9,883 nucleotides of DNA from an uncultured Acetatifactor sp. (GTDB lineage Bacteria; Bacillota; Clostridia; Lachnospirales; Lachnospiraceae), in assembly GCA_910584235.1 (NCBI GenBank), contig CAJTZD010000098.1, forward strand, positions 1 through 9,883, given 5' to 3'. The notes under the pieces are model-generated. The model was not told the origin of the DNA. It worked only from the letters and a program-made list of their open reading frames with translations, and searched no databases. The position numbers and the translations under genes were made by a program. Positions 1-7,082 of the stretch are shown piece by piece. Each line of letters starts with the position of its first letter. Positions within the stretch are counted from its first letter, which is position 1.

Positions 1-54
1 CCCAGGACCGACCGGTTATGAGCCGGTTGCTCTAACCAACTGAGCTAAAGGTCC
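1..54 (-). tRNA. tRNA with CAT anticodon, probably tRNA-Ile2; 3' end cut by window edge
   Basis: Read on the minus strand from 54, the gene starts with the acceptor strand GGACCTT. It then has TA, a D-arm closed by GCTC/GAGC, and an anticodon arm ACCGG-CTCATAA-CCGGT with anticodon CAT. The window ends inside the T-stem, so the 3' acceptor strand is not visible. CAT is shared by elongator tRNA-Met and by tRNA-Ile2, whose C34 is converted to lysidine by TilS. C4 and C5 in the acceptor stem and the CTCATAA loop fit tRNA-Ile2. From memory, Firmicute elongator tRNA-Met usually starts GGCGGTG and has a TTCATAC loop, so Ile2 is favoured. It lies 39 bp downstream of tRNA-Glu and is probably cotranscribed with it. 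Confidence 0.9.
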
Positions 55-93
55 GCATACCCTTTCGGGAATGAAAATATATATGAATCTCAA

Positions 94-165
94 TGACTCC
101 AACGGGAATCGAACCCGTGTTACCGCCGTGAAAGGGCGATGTCTTAACCGCTTGACCATGGAGCC
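94..165 (-). tRNA. tRNA-Glu (TTC)
   Basis: This is a 72-nt cloverleaf on the minus strand. Acceptor GGCTCCA pairs with TGGAGTC (one G-T pair), followed by discriminator A. The anticodon loop is CTTTCAC with anticodon TTC, and the T-arm is ACGGG-TTCGATT-CCCGT. The 3' CCA is not encoded, since TTG follows the discriminator, so it must be added by the CCA-adding enzyme. It is the first gene of a minus-strand tRNA operon that continues into the CAT-anticodon tRNA; a promoter lies about 70 bp upstream. Confidence 0.96.
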
Positions 166-233
166 GTAATAGCCATGCCTTTCCGGCTGTGCTCTGCAAT
201 TCCGAACCGCCTCTGCATGACGGCCTGACATTT

Positions 234-262
234 ATAATATCATAGTCGTCCTTATTTGACAA
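234..262 (-). promoter_or_regulatory. sigma-A-type promoter of the tRNA operon
   Basis: On the minus strand, -35 TTGTCA (262-257) is followed by a 17-nt spacer and -10 TATTAT (239-234). Transcription would start near 227 and run into tRNA-Glu. Spacing is ideal and both boxes are close to consensus. Confidence 0.8.
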
Positions 263-309
263 GAGGGATTTTAAAGTTTTTTACAAATTTGGGTGGAAAG
301 TGGAGAATT

Positions 310-333
310 TGGGCGGGGTGAAAGCCCCGCCCA
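310..333 (-). terminator. GC-rich hairpin after the importer operon, probable terminator
   Basis: GGGCGGGG (311-318) pairs with CCCCGCCC (325-332) around a 6-nt loop, with one further T-A pair at the base. It begins five bases beyond the stop codon of the binding-protein gene and lies before the tRNA promoter, where a terminator is expected. On the minus strand only a short A/T stretch (AAATT) follows rather than a clean T tract, so it may terminate weakly or protect the mRNA 3' end. Confidence 0.55.
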
Positions 334-337
334 GAAA

Positions 338-1990
338 TCAGTCGGCGTTTGTCTTCAGGAACTCCAGAGCCTGTTCCCGCATCTTGGCATACACGGTCTC
401 CGCCCCTGCCGCAGTCATCTTCTCTTTCAGCTTTGCGATATCGCCGGCAGGGTCGTCCGTAAAGCCCAGACCCAGCAGCTTGTAGTCCGAGTTAAAGATT
501 TCCGTGATGGCGGCAATCTCATTTTTCACTTCAGAGTCGTCGAATACGAATGTCTGGTAGCGTCTGCTGCGCGCATTCTCTTTCCATACAGCGTTCAGCT
601 CTTCCAGCCCGGGTATGCCGCCTTCCACCACGCGCCAGATGGCGTCGTTGCGCACGCCCCAGTTGCAGTTTCCGTCATAGGCATAATTGGAGCTGTCAGG
701 CAGGGAAACCAGCGCATTGTCCCCTGAGGCCTCCCAGTGCTTTCCCTCTATTCCATAGCAGAACAGATTGTTGATCTCCACATCGTTGCGCAGAAAGTCA
801 AGAGCCATAAGCGCGCGCTCCGGATGTTTGGATTTGGAGAAAATGCTCATGCCGTTGGCCAGATAGGAATTCAGCACAGGCGGCACGCCCTCCTGGGCAT
901 CGAATACGCGCACGTCCCATTCCGGATGCTCAGCCGACATCTGGGCATAGAGACTCTTTGCCGTGTTTGCGTTGCACAGCGCCAATGCAGACTTTCCCGC
1001 CTGGAAGCTCTCTGTGTTGTTCTGGGTATTTACCACCGCGTTCTTGCTCCAGAATCCCCGGTCTCTCCAGTCTTTCAGACGCTCGATGACGCCCTGGAAC
1101 AGAGCCTGGTCATAATTTCCCTTTACCTCAGCATTGTCGTCAAGTTCGCTTACGCTGCCCATTAACTGCCAGTTGCCGATGCCGGCTACCTTTTCCTCGG
1201 ACTCCCAGTTGGCCTTTTCCCACATACGGTCAAAGACGAACAGCTTATCGTAATCGGAACCCACATCCAAAGGGATCAGGGTAGGCTCATTTGCCACGAT
1301 GGCGTCCATATAGGCCTGGGCCTCGTCCAGAGAGGCAACGGATTTGATTTCGTATTTGTCCATCAGATCGCCTCTTGCCATATACACATAGGAAGTGATC
1401 TCCTTGTAGTTCATGGGCAGCATGTACACCTGCCCGTTTACCTTTGCCTGCTCCCATGCTTCCGGGTACATGGTCTGAGCCGTCATGGGCGCGTAGGTGT
1501 CCAGCGCTTCTTGGGTGATCTCCCAGAAGCCCTGTTTGGTGGCCTGCGCATTGTAGAAGCACCAGTCAGCCGTGTAGATGATGTCCCAGTCTTCGCCGGA
1601 GGCAAAGATCAGGGGGTATTTCTGTTCGTACTCGCCCCAGCTCATGAATTTCACTTCAATGGTGGCATTGATTTCCGCTTTCAGCTTTTCGTTGATCTTT
1701 GCAAATACTTCATCATTGTCCGCGGGGCGGTCTCCGATGAGATACATGACCAAGGTCACTTCCTCAGATGTGTCAGGGACGCCCGCTTCCGCCTGGGACC
1801 CGGCTGCCGATTCGGATTCCTGGGCCGTGTCGGATTCCTGGGCATCTGATTCCTGTGCCGCGGATCCTGTGGAAGACTCCGGCGTATCCGATACCTTTGA
1901 GTCCGCAGGTTTGCTGCCGCACCCGCCCAGCATGCTGATCCCAAGCAGCAATGCCAGAAGCAGGCCGGTGATTCTCGTTCTCTTTCTCAT
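338..1990 (-). CDS. ABC transporter solute-binding lipoprotein (carbohydrate, LplA-like, DUF3502-type C-terminus)
   Basis: This 550-aa protein is the extracytoplasmic receptor of a type I ABC importer. It starts with a lipoprotein signal peptide (positive MRKRTR, hydrophobic core residues 8-21) and a lipobox LGGC with the lipidated Cys at 24. Residues 25-75 form a low-complexity linker rich in Ser, Glu, Ala and Asp that contains repeated AQESD units. The rest resembles the family 1 extracellular solute-binding fold. The last roughly 130 residues fit the DUF3502 domain: Phe-x-Phe-Asp-x-Ser-x-Val-Lys, then a helical tail with KLKEKMTAAG. The ATG at 1990 is supported by AGGAGG at 1999-2004. It is the last gene of the operon, after two permeases. 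Size and relatives suggest a complex carbohydrate or oligosaccharide ligand, but the ligand is not readable from sequence. Confidence 0.93.
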   Translation of the reverse strand: MRKRTRITGLLLALLLGISMLGGCGSKPADSKVSDTPESSTGSAAQESDAQESDTAQESESAAGSQAEAGVPDTSEEVTLVMYLIGDRPADNDEVFAKINEKLKAEINATIEVKFMSWGEYEQKYPLIFASGEDWDIIYTADWCFYNAQATKQGFWEITQEALDTYAPMTAQTMYPEAWEQAKVNGQVYMLPMNYKEITSYVYMARGDLMDKYEIKSVASLDEAQAYMDAIVANEPTLIPLDVGSDYDKLFVFDRMWEKANWESEEKVAGIGNWQLMGSVSELDDNAEVKGNYDQALFQGVIERLKDWRDRGFWSKNAVVNTQNNTESFQAGKSALALCNANTAKSLYAQMSAEHPEWDVRVFDAQEGVPPVLNSYLANGMSIFSKSKHPERALMALDFLRNDVEINNLFCYGIEGKHWEASGDNALVSLPDSSNYAYDGNCNWGVRNDAIWRVVEGGIPGLEELNAVWKENARSRRYQTFVFDDSEVKNEIAAITEIFNSDYKLLGLGFTDDPAGDIAKLKEKMTAAGAETVYAKMREQALEFLKTNAD

Positions 1991-2037
1991 AAACAGTTCC
2001 TCCTTTTTCAGGTTTAAAAAAATGTGGTTTTCGTATA

Positions 2038-2058
2038 AAAAAGTCTTGCGAACTTTTT
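2038..2058 (-). other. weak A/T stem-loop between permease 2 and the binding-protein gene
   Basis: AAAAAGT pairs with ACTTTTT (7 bp, 7-nt loop) in the 76-bp gap, and on the minus strand the right arm ends in a T run. It could act as a leaky terminator or RNA processing point that changes the ratio of binding protein to permease. The stem is mostly A-T, so its effect may be small. No clear promoter was seen in the gap. Confidence 0.35.
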
Positions 2059-2066
2059 ATCGACTG

Positions 2067-2981
2067 TCAGCCTTTTACGGCTCCGATGGTAACGCCTTTT
2101 ACAAAGTATTTCTGCAAAAAAGGGTACAGCAATATGATGGGTCCTGTGGCCACCACGGTCATAGCCAGCTTCATGGGCTCGCTGGGCACATCGCTGGCAG
2201 GAATGCCGCTTCTCGCCGCCGCTGCGTTCATGGCCTGGGCTTTGGTGAGGATATTGTTCAGGAAATACTGCAGCGGATACATGTCCCGCCTGCCCTCGTC
2301 CAAAAAAAGCATGGCATTGTACCAGTCATTCCAGTAGTTCAGGGCAATGAACAGTCCCACCGTGGCAAGTCCCGCTTTCGACAGGGGCAGCGCGATATTC
2401 AGATACGTTCTCAGATCCCCGGCCCCGTCCAGCTTCGCCGATTCGTACAAAGCTTCCGGAATGCTCATCATGTAGCTTTTCAGAATCAGCAGATAAGTCA
2501 CATTGACCAGTATCGGAAGAATCAGCGCTATCACACTATTGTGAAAGTGGAGATACTTTGTGTTAAAAATGTACCATGGCACCAGGCCTCCTCCGAAAAT
2601 GGAGGTAAAGTAGAAGAAAAACGAAACCTGGTACCGATACCGGAAGTCCCGGCTGGAAAGCACATAAGCCGCCATGCTGGTGAGCCACAGCCCCAGAAAC
2701 GTCCCCGTCACCGTCACAAAAATCGTGACGCCGTAGGCCTGCAGCAATTCCTCCGGAATCCGAAACAGCATCTTATACGCCTCAAAGGAGATGGTCTTTG
2801 GGATCAGCCTGTAGCCGTGGAGCTGGATGGCGTACTGTTCCGACACGGAGCCGCTCAGCACCAGCAAAAAGGGCAGCAGGCATGCGGCTGAAAGGACCGT
2901 CAGTATCACATAGGAAAGTATATTGAATACGATGCGGTCCCTCCCAATGGGCTTCCCGCTGCGCCGTTTGCTTCCTGTCAT
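2067..2981 (-). CDS. ABC sugar transporter permease, LplC/YtcP type
   Basis: This 304-aa polytopic membrane protein of the binding-protein-dependent transport inner-membrane family forms one half of the channel. Hydrophobic segments are near residues 18-43, 83-108, 117-139, 149-167, 204-220 and 272-290. The cytoplasmic EAA loop that docks on the ATPase is at 176-199 (EALYESAKLDGAG followed by LP at 198-199). The C-terminus KYFVKGVTIGAVKG is typical of this subfamily. The ATG at 2981 is preceded by GGAGAGGAG at a good distance. It lies between permease 1 (64-bp gap) and the binding protein (76-bp gap) on the same strand. No ATP-binding subunit is in the window; such systems commonly share an MsmK-type ATPase encoded elsewhere. 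Confidence 0.94.
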   Translation of the reverse strand: MTGSKRRSGKPIGRDRIVFNILSYVILTVLSAACLLPFLLVLSGSVSEQYAIQLHGYRLIPKTISFEAYKMLFRIPEELLQAYGVTIFVTVTGTFLGLWLTSMAAYVLSSRDFRYRYQVSFFFYFTSIFGGGLVPWYIFNTKYLHFHNSVIALILPILVNVTYLLILKSYMMSIPEALYESAKLDGAGDLRTYLNIALPLSKAGLATVGLFIALNYWNDWYNAMLFLDEGRRDMYPLQYFLNNILTKAQAMNAAAARSGIPASDVPSEPMKLAMTVVATGPIILLYPFLQKYFVKGVTIGAVKG

Positions 2982-3018
2982 AGATATGTTCTCCTCTCCG
3001 CCGCCTCTTTCTTTTCAT

Positions 3019-3055
3019 CAGGCTCTTCTTCGAGCCTGCCGCTGTTTAGAACAGC
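3019..3055 (-). other. two adjacent hairpins in the permease 1 - permease 2 gap
   Basis: CAGGCTC (3019-3025) pairs with GAGCCTG (3032-3038) around a 6-nt loop. GCTGTT (3041-3046) pairs with AACAGC (3050-3055) across the stop codon of permease 1. No T tract follows on the minus strand, so these are more likely mRNA processing or stability structures than a terminator. Confidence 0.45.
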
Positions 3056-3972
3056 GCATAATCAGGCTCCACCTTTTTCACCGCATAATTTGCAATCAGA
3101 ACCAGGATAAAGGACAGCCCTGACTGGTAGAGCCCTGCCGCACTGGTCATGCCGAATTCCTGGAGGTTCAGCAGGGAACGGGTCACATAGGTGTCAATCA
3201 CGTCCGTCACGTCCAAAACCATGGGATTGTTGCCGGTGACCTGCCAGAACATCTGGAAGTCTCCTTTCATGATGGTGCCTATGGCCATCAGGAACAGAAT
3301 CACTACGGTTGGCCTTATGCAGGGCAGCGTGATATACCTGATCTTCTGCCACATGGTGGCGCCGTCCAAATCCGCCGCCTCAAACATCTCCCCGTCAATG
3401 CCCACGATACTGGCCAGGTACATTACCGTGCCATACCCCACATTCTTAAAGGCGCTGACCACGATCAGGATCAGAGGCCACGCGGCCTTGTTGGAGTATA
3501 TGTCCACAGGTTCCATTCCCAGGGACTTCAAAAAGCCGTTCACCGCGCCGAATTCATAGTTGAACAGATTGTAGATGAACGCGCCTACCACCACCCAGGA
3601 AATAAAGTAGGGCAGGAACATGACGGACTGGGTAATCCGCTTAAAATATTTCCCCGCAAGCTCGCTGAGCAGTATGGCGCAAGTGATCTGGAGCAATGTG
3701 TTCACGCACAGAAACGCCATGTTGTAAAGGATGGTGTTCCGGGTGGTGGTCCATGCCTTTCCGGACTGAAAAAAATAGGTGAAGTTCTTAAGTCCCACCC
3801 AGGGGCTTCCAAAAATCCCTCCGTGATAGTTGAACTCCTTAAATGCCAACACGATTCCGGCCATGGGAATATAGCACATCAAAATCACAACGATGGCAGC
3901 GGGCAGGATCATTAGCCACTTTGTGCGGTTCTTTTTCAGGTCTTTCAAGAACGGGTGCGTCTTCTTTTTCAT
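3046..3972 (-). CDS. ABC sugar transporter permease, LplB/YteP type
   Basis: This 308-aa permease is the first gene of the importer operon and the partner of the LplC-type protein downstream. A basic N-terminus (KKKTHPFLKDLKKNRTK) is followed by six hydrophobic segments, near 19-44, 79-103, 115-136, 164-190, 221-236 and 279-297. The EAA loop is at 198-217 (FEAADLDGA, ending in ITLP). The C-terminus KKVEPDYALF is characteristic of LplB/YteP proteins. The ATG at 3972 has a strong site GGGGAGG at 3980-3986. A promoter with an inverted repeat on its -35 lies about 60 bp upstream, divergent from the response regulator gene. This arrangement supports control by that regulator. Confidence 0.94.
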   Translation of the reverse strand: MKKKTHPFLKDLKKNRTKWLMILPAAIVVILMCYIPMAGIVLAFKEFNYHGGIFGSPWVGLKNFTYFFQSGKAWTTTRNTILYNMAFLCVNTLLQITCAILLSELAGKYFKRITQSVMFLPYFISWVVVGAFIYNLFNYEFGAVNGFLKSLGMEPVDIYSNKAAWPLILIVVSAFKNVGYGTVMYLASIVGIDGEMFEAADLDGATMWQKIRYITLPCIRPTVVILFLMAIGTIMKGDFQMFWQVTGNNPMVLDVTDVIDTYVTRSLLNLQEFGMTSAAGLYQSGLSFILVLIANYAVKKVEPDYALF

Positions 3973-4034
3973 TGCGGTACCTCCCCGGTGTCTGGGCTAT
4001 GGCTTTTTGTGTCCGGTGCAAATCTGATGGTTCT

Positions 4035-4063
4035 ATCCTAACAGAGGAATGTCCCCGGGACAA
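4035..4063 (-). promoter_or_regulatory. predicted promoter of the importer operon
   Basis: On the minus strand, -35 TTGTCC (4063-4058) and -10 TAGGAT (4040-4035) are separated by 17 nt. The start would be near 4028, giving a leader of about 55 nt before permease 1. Both boxes depart from consensus, which fits a promoter needing an activator. Confidence 0.6.
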
Positions 4064-4070
4064 TGGGACA
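4050..4070. promoter_or_regulatory. candidate operator: TGTCCC-c-GGGACA inverted repeat plus a third half-site
   Basis: TGTCCC (4050-4055), a single C, and GGGACA (4057-4062) form a perfect inverted repeat. A second GGGACA follows at 4065-4070, so GGGACA also occurs as a direct repeat with 8-nt period. The cluster covers the -35 of the importer promoter and lies about 70 bp upstream of the regulator gene's -35. AraC-type regulators often bind direct repeats next to -35 boxes, so the adjacent response regulator is the obvious candidate. That link is inference. Confidence 0.5.
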
Positions 4071-4135
4071 GAATTTCGAAAAGAGGGTATTTTTATGTTC
4101 TTTATTCACTTTTATCTTTTGGCGTTGGAATCCGC

Positions 4136-4164
4136 TTGCTTTTTTGTAATATTTTATATATGAT
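4136..4164 (+). promoter_or_regulatory. predicted promoter of the two-component operon
   Basis: -35 TTGCTT (4136-4141), a 17-nt spacer and -10 TATGAT (4159-4164) lie in an A/T-rich stretch. The start would be near 4171, leaving a short leader before the response regulator. Confidence 0.65.
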
Positions 4165-4198
4165 TGAATCAAGGAACAGAAACTATGAGGTGAATATG

Positions 4199-5302
4199 AT
4201 GAATTTTACTGTACTGATTGCCGATGACGAGCCAATGCCCCGCAGGGTTTTACAGGCTTATATTCCCTGGGATGAGCTGTCCGTATCACAGGTGTATCTT
4301 GCCACCGACGGGGAAGAGGCCCTGGCGCAAGCCCGGAAATTCCGGCCGGATATTATCGTCAGCGATATCAAAATGCCTCATTTAAACGGCCTGGAGATGG
4401 CTGCCGCCGTGCGGGAGTTTCTGCCGGATTGTCAGTTTATCTTCCTAAGCGGCTATTCCGATAAAGAATATCTCAAAGGCGCCATTCGGCTAAAGGCGGC
4501 AAGCTATGTGGAGAAGCCCCTGAATCTGGAGGAGATCACGGAAGCCCTCCGGGAGATCACCACACAGCTAAAGCGTCAGGCAAAGCCTACGGCAGAGGAA
4601 TTGTTTTTTCAGGGCGGGCATTTCCCTGACAAGCCTCTGAACACAGATGTATTCCGGGACGGGGAAGCCGTCCTGAATCAGCTGGATGCCCTGATCCGCC
4701 AGGATAAGAAAGAGGAGGCTTTCTTTGCCCTGCGCAGGCTGGGCGACAGGACCAGCCGCTGCCAGGGAACCCCTCCCCAGGATTTGCGTCATTTATACTG
4801 TCAGATTCTGCTGGTGTTTTTGCACGCTGCAGAAATCCGCAATATCCGTGTTGTCACCGGGCAGACCGATCATCTCTTATATACCATGTCCCGGCAGGAA
4901 ACCCTGGCGGGGGTGCAGGAGGTACTGCTGCAGACGGCGGAGGCGTATTTTGACGCCCTGCATCCCTCCTGTCCGGATATCGCTTCCCAGGTGGAGGGCT
5001 ATCTTAAGAGCCATTATCAGGACTGTGCCCTTACGGTGCAGACCATCGCCGCAGATCTGGGCTTTACCAACTCTTATCTGTGTGCCGCCTACAAAAAATG
5101 CAGCGGCAAAACCGTGAATCAGCGGCTCACCGAAATCCGCCTTTTCCACGCAAAGCAGCTGCTTTCCTGCGCCGGCCCAAAGCTCTATGAGGTGGCCAAC
5201 GCCGTGGGCTATGGAGACGCCAAATATTTCGTAAAGTTATTCACCCGGGAAATGGGCCTTTCCCCCAAAGAGTACCAGAAGAGGCATGCCTATGAAGAAT
5301 AA
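4199..5302 (+). CDS. YesN-type response regulator (receiver + AraC helix-turn-helix)
   Basis: This 367-aa cytoplasmic DNA-binding response regulator has a receiver domain at residues 1-120. It has the acidic pair D9-D10, phospho-acceptor D56 in IIVSDIKMP, S84 in FLSG, and K106 in VEKP. A variable linker (120-265) leads to an AraC-family domain with two helix-turn-helix units, near 275-315 (LTVQTIAADLGFTNSYL) and 320-365 (LYEVANAVGYGDAKYFVKLF, then GLSPKEYQK). ATG 4199 is chosen because AGGTG at 4188-4192 is 6 nt away; ATG 4196 is an equally in-frame alternative 3 nt away. The gene precedes and overlaps the sensor kinase and diverges from the importer it probably activates. Confidence 0.94.
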   Translation: MNFTVLIADDEPMPRRVLQAYIPWDELSVSQVYLATDGEEALAQARKFRPDIIVSDIKMPHLNGLEMAAAVREFLPDCQFIFLSGYSDKEYLKGAIRLKAASYVEKPLNLEEITEALREITTQLKRQAKPTAEELFFQGGHFPDKPLNTDVFRDGEAVLNQLDALIRQDKKEEAFFALRRLGDRTSRCQGTPPQDLRHLYCQILLVFLHAAEIRNIRVVTGQTDHLLYTMSRQETLAGVQEVLLQTAEAYFDALHPSCPDIASQVEGYLKSHYQDCALTVQTIAADLGFTNSYLCAAYKKCSGKTVNQRLTEIRLFHAKQLLSCAGPKLYEVANAVGYGDAKYFVKLFTREMGLSPKEYQKRHAYEE

Positions 5303-7082
5303 GTTCCTGCAGTGGTTCGCCGTCTGCGGCAGGCTTGGCAGCAAGCTCATGTGCATTTATTTCCTGCTGATCGTCTTCCCCCTTGGGATGTTTTCTTTCT
5401 ATGCCTATCTGCGGGTTAAGGACATGGTACAGGAGCAGACCTTTTCCGCCGCGCAGACCGCTTTCGACGATACCTGCCTGTCTCTGGAACGTCTCTTAGG
5501 GCGGCTGGACGGCGTGGTGGACATTCTGTCCACGGATCCTTTGATCTATATGATGGCCTCCAATGACCCCCGGGACTACAGCTATATTCACCGGCTGGAG
5601 GACTCGGCCCAGCTTGCCACCACCTTTGAGCATCTGTGCATGCTGGCGGACATCGACCTGATAAGGCTCTATGTGAACAATGATTATTCTTATTCCAATA
5701 CCATGACCAATATCATCCAGATCAGCCAAGTGGAGCACAGCGGATGGTACCAGACCGCCCTAAAGAGCAGCGACCGTCTCTGGTGCGCCCCCGCCGATTT
5801 TGAGGAAGCCTCCCCGGACGGGCAGCAGCAGTGTTTTTCGTCCGTGCAGATCCTATATAATCCCAACCACGTAAAGGAGCCTCTGGCTTTTCTGCGGGCC
5901 GATATCGATGCCGGACGAGTGGAGCAGCTTGTGCAGGGCGCCTCCATCACGGAGAACGGTATGCTGCTGCTTTTACGGGGAGATCAGATCCTGCTCTCCT
6001 CCGACTCCGAAGCTCTCCTGCCCCATCCGGACAGTCTGGTAGAGCAGGTACAGAATCTGTCTGTGGGCACTTGGGAGACCATTCAGGCCCAGGGAAAAGA
6101 ATACTATGCCCGCTGCGAGACAATCGGCCCCTCCGGCTGGCTGATTGTCAGCATTCTGCCCCACAGGGATGTGTTCCGGTTAAGCCGTGAAATGAGTCTG
6201 GAGATGTTTCTGATCGTGGTCCTCGTCTCCCTGGCCGCCTATCTGCTGGCCTACCTGATCAGTCAATCCACCCTGAAGCGCATCGGCCAGCTTGCAGGGA
6301 CCATGCAGGCCGTGGAAAAAGGCAATGTGGCGGTGCGCCTGGAATCCTCAGGCAACGACGAGATCGCCCAGCTTATGAGAGGCTTCAACCAGATGATGGA
6401 CCGGGTGGACGCCCTGATGGAAGAAAGGGAGGCAAACGGCCGCCAGATCAAGAATCTGGAGCTGAAAGCGCTTCAGGCCCAGATCAATCCCCACTTTCTA
6501 TATAATTCCCTGGACCTGATCAACTGCACCGCCATCAGCCGCAATGTGCCCGAAATCAGCCGTATGGTCAATTCCCTGGGGCAGTTTTACCGCCTGTCTC
6601 TAAACAGGGGCCGGGAAGTGGTTTCCCTGGCCGAGGAAATAAAACACGCCAGACTCTATGTGGAGATCCAGAATCTGCGTTTTGAAGACAAGGTATTCGC
6701 CGAATGGGACACGGACGCTTCCGCGGAGGGCTGCCAGATCATCAAAATCGTCCTGCAGCCCCTGATTGAAAATGCCATTGTGCACGGTATCTTCGAAAAA
6801 CCGTCAAAATCCGGATGTTTGAAAGTCACCTCCAGACGCTCGGCGGACGGTATCCGCATCACCGTGGAAGACGACGGCATGGGAATGGACCAGGATACGG
6901 TTCTGAACAACTTTTCCAGTAAGGAGTCGCCTGCACATACAGTCACCTCCAGCGGTTACGGCATACGCAATGTCCAGGAGCGCCTGCGTCTGGCCTATGG
7001 GGCCCCCTACGGTCTGACCTGTGTGAGCCGCCCCGGAAAGGGGACCGTGGTGACGGTATATATTCCGGCCGTCATGCCCTGA
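5292..7082 (+). CDS. YesM/LytS-type sensor histidine kinase
   Basis: This 596-aa membrane kinase has transmembrane segment 1 at about 16-38 and an extracellular sensor region at about 40-300. Transmembrane segment 2 is at 303-326, followed by HAMP at about 327-380. The His_kinase domain has H401 in INPHFLYNSL. The ATPase has the N box PLIENAIVHG (N494), DDGMGM (527-532) and GYGIRNVQERL (555-565). It should phosphorylate the upstream response regulator after sensing an extracellular ligand, possibly with the binding protein's help (inference). ATG 5292 is preferred over ATG 5286 because AAGAGG (5279-5284) lies 7 nt before it. The start overlaps the regulator's end by 11 bases, implying translational coupling. 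Its stop overlaps the end of the convergent glycerate kinase gene by 11 bases. Confidence 0.94.
   Translation: MKNKFLQWFAVCGRLGSKLMCIYFLLIVFPLGMFSFYAYLRVKDMVQEQTFSAAQTAFDDTCLSLERLLGRLDGVVDILSTDPLIYMMASNDPRDYSYIHRLEDSAQLATTFEHLCMLADIDLIRLYVNNDYSYSNTMTNIIQISQVEHSGWYQTALKSSDRLWCAPADFEEASPDGQQQCFSSVQILYNPNHVKEPLAFLRADIDAGRVEQLVQGASITENGMLLLLRGDQILLSSDSEALLPHPDSLVEQVQNLSVGTWETIQAQGKEYYARCETIGPSGWLIVSILPHRDVFRLSREMSLEMFLIVVLVSLAAYLLAYLISQSTLKRIGQLAGTMQAVEKGNVAVRLESSGNDEIAQLMRGFNQMMDRVDALMEEREANGRQIKNLELKALQAQINPHFLYNSLDLINCTAISRNVPEISRMVNSLGQFYRLSLNRGREVVSLAEEIKHARLYVEIQNLRFEDKVFAEWDTDASAEGCQIIKIVLQPLIENAIVHGIFEKPSKSGCLKVTSRRSADGIRITVEDDGMGMDQDTVLNNFSSKESPAHTVTSSGYGIRNVQERLRLAYGAPYGLTCVSRPGKGTVVTVYIPAVMP

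Noticed and set aside
1578..2891. 437-codon open frame on the plus strand
   Set aside because: It is antisense to the binding-protein and permease genes, has low-complexity His/Gln/Arg-rich composition with no family features and no ribosome site. The opposite strand is clearly coding.
3019..3038. Terminator between permease 1 and permease 2
   Set aside because: The stem is good but no T tract follows on the minus strand, and the genes form one obvious operon.
4049..4198. Upstream start for the response regulator at 4049
   Set aside because: It would add about 50 residues ahead of a complete receiver domain and read through the predicted promoter at 4136-4164. No ribosome site precedes it.
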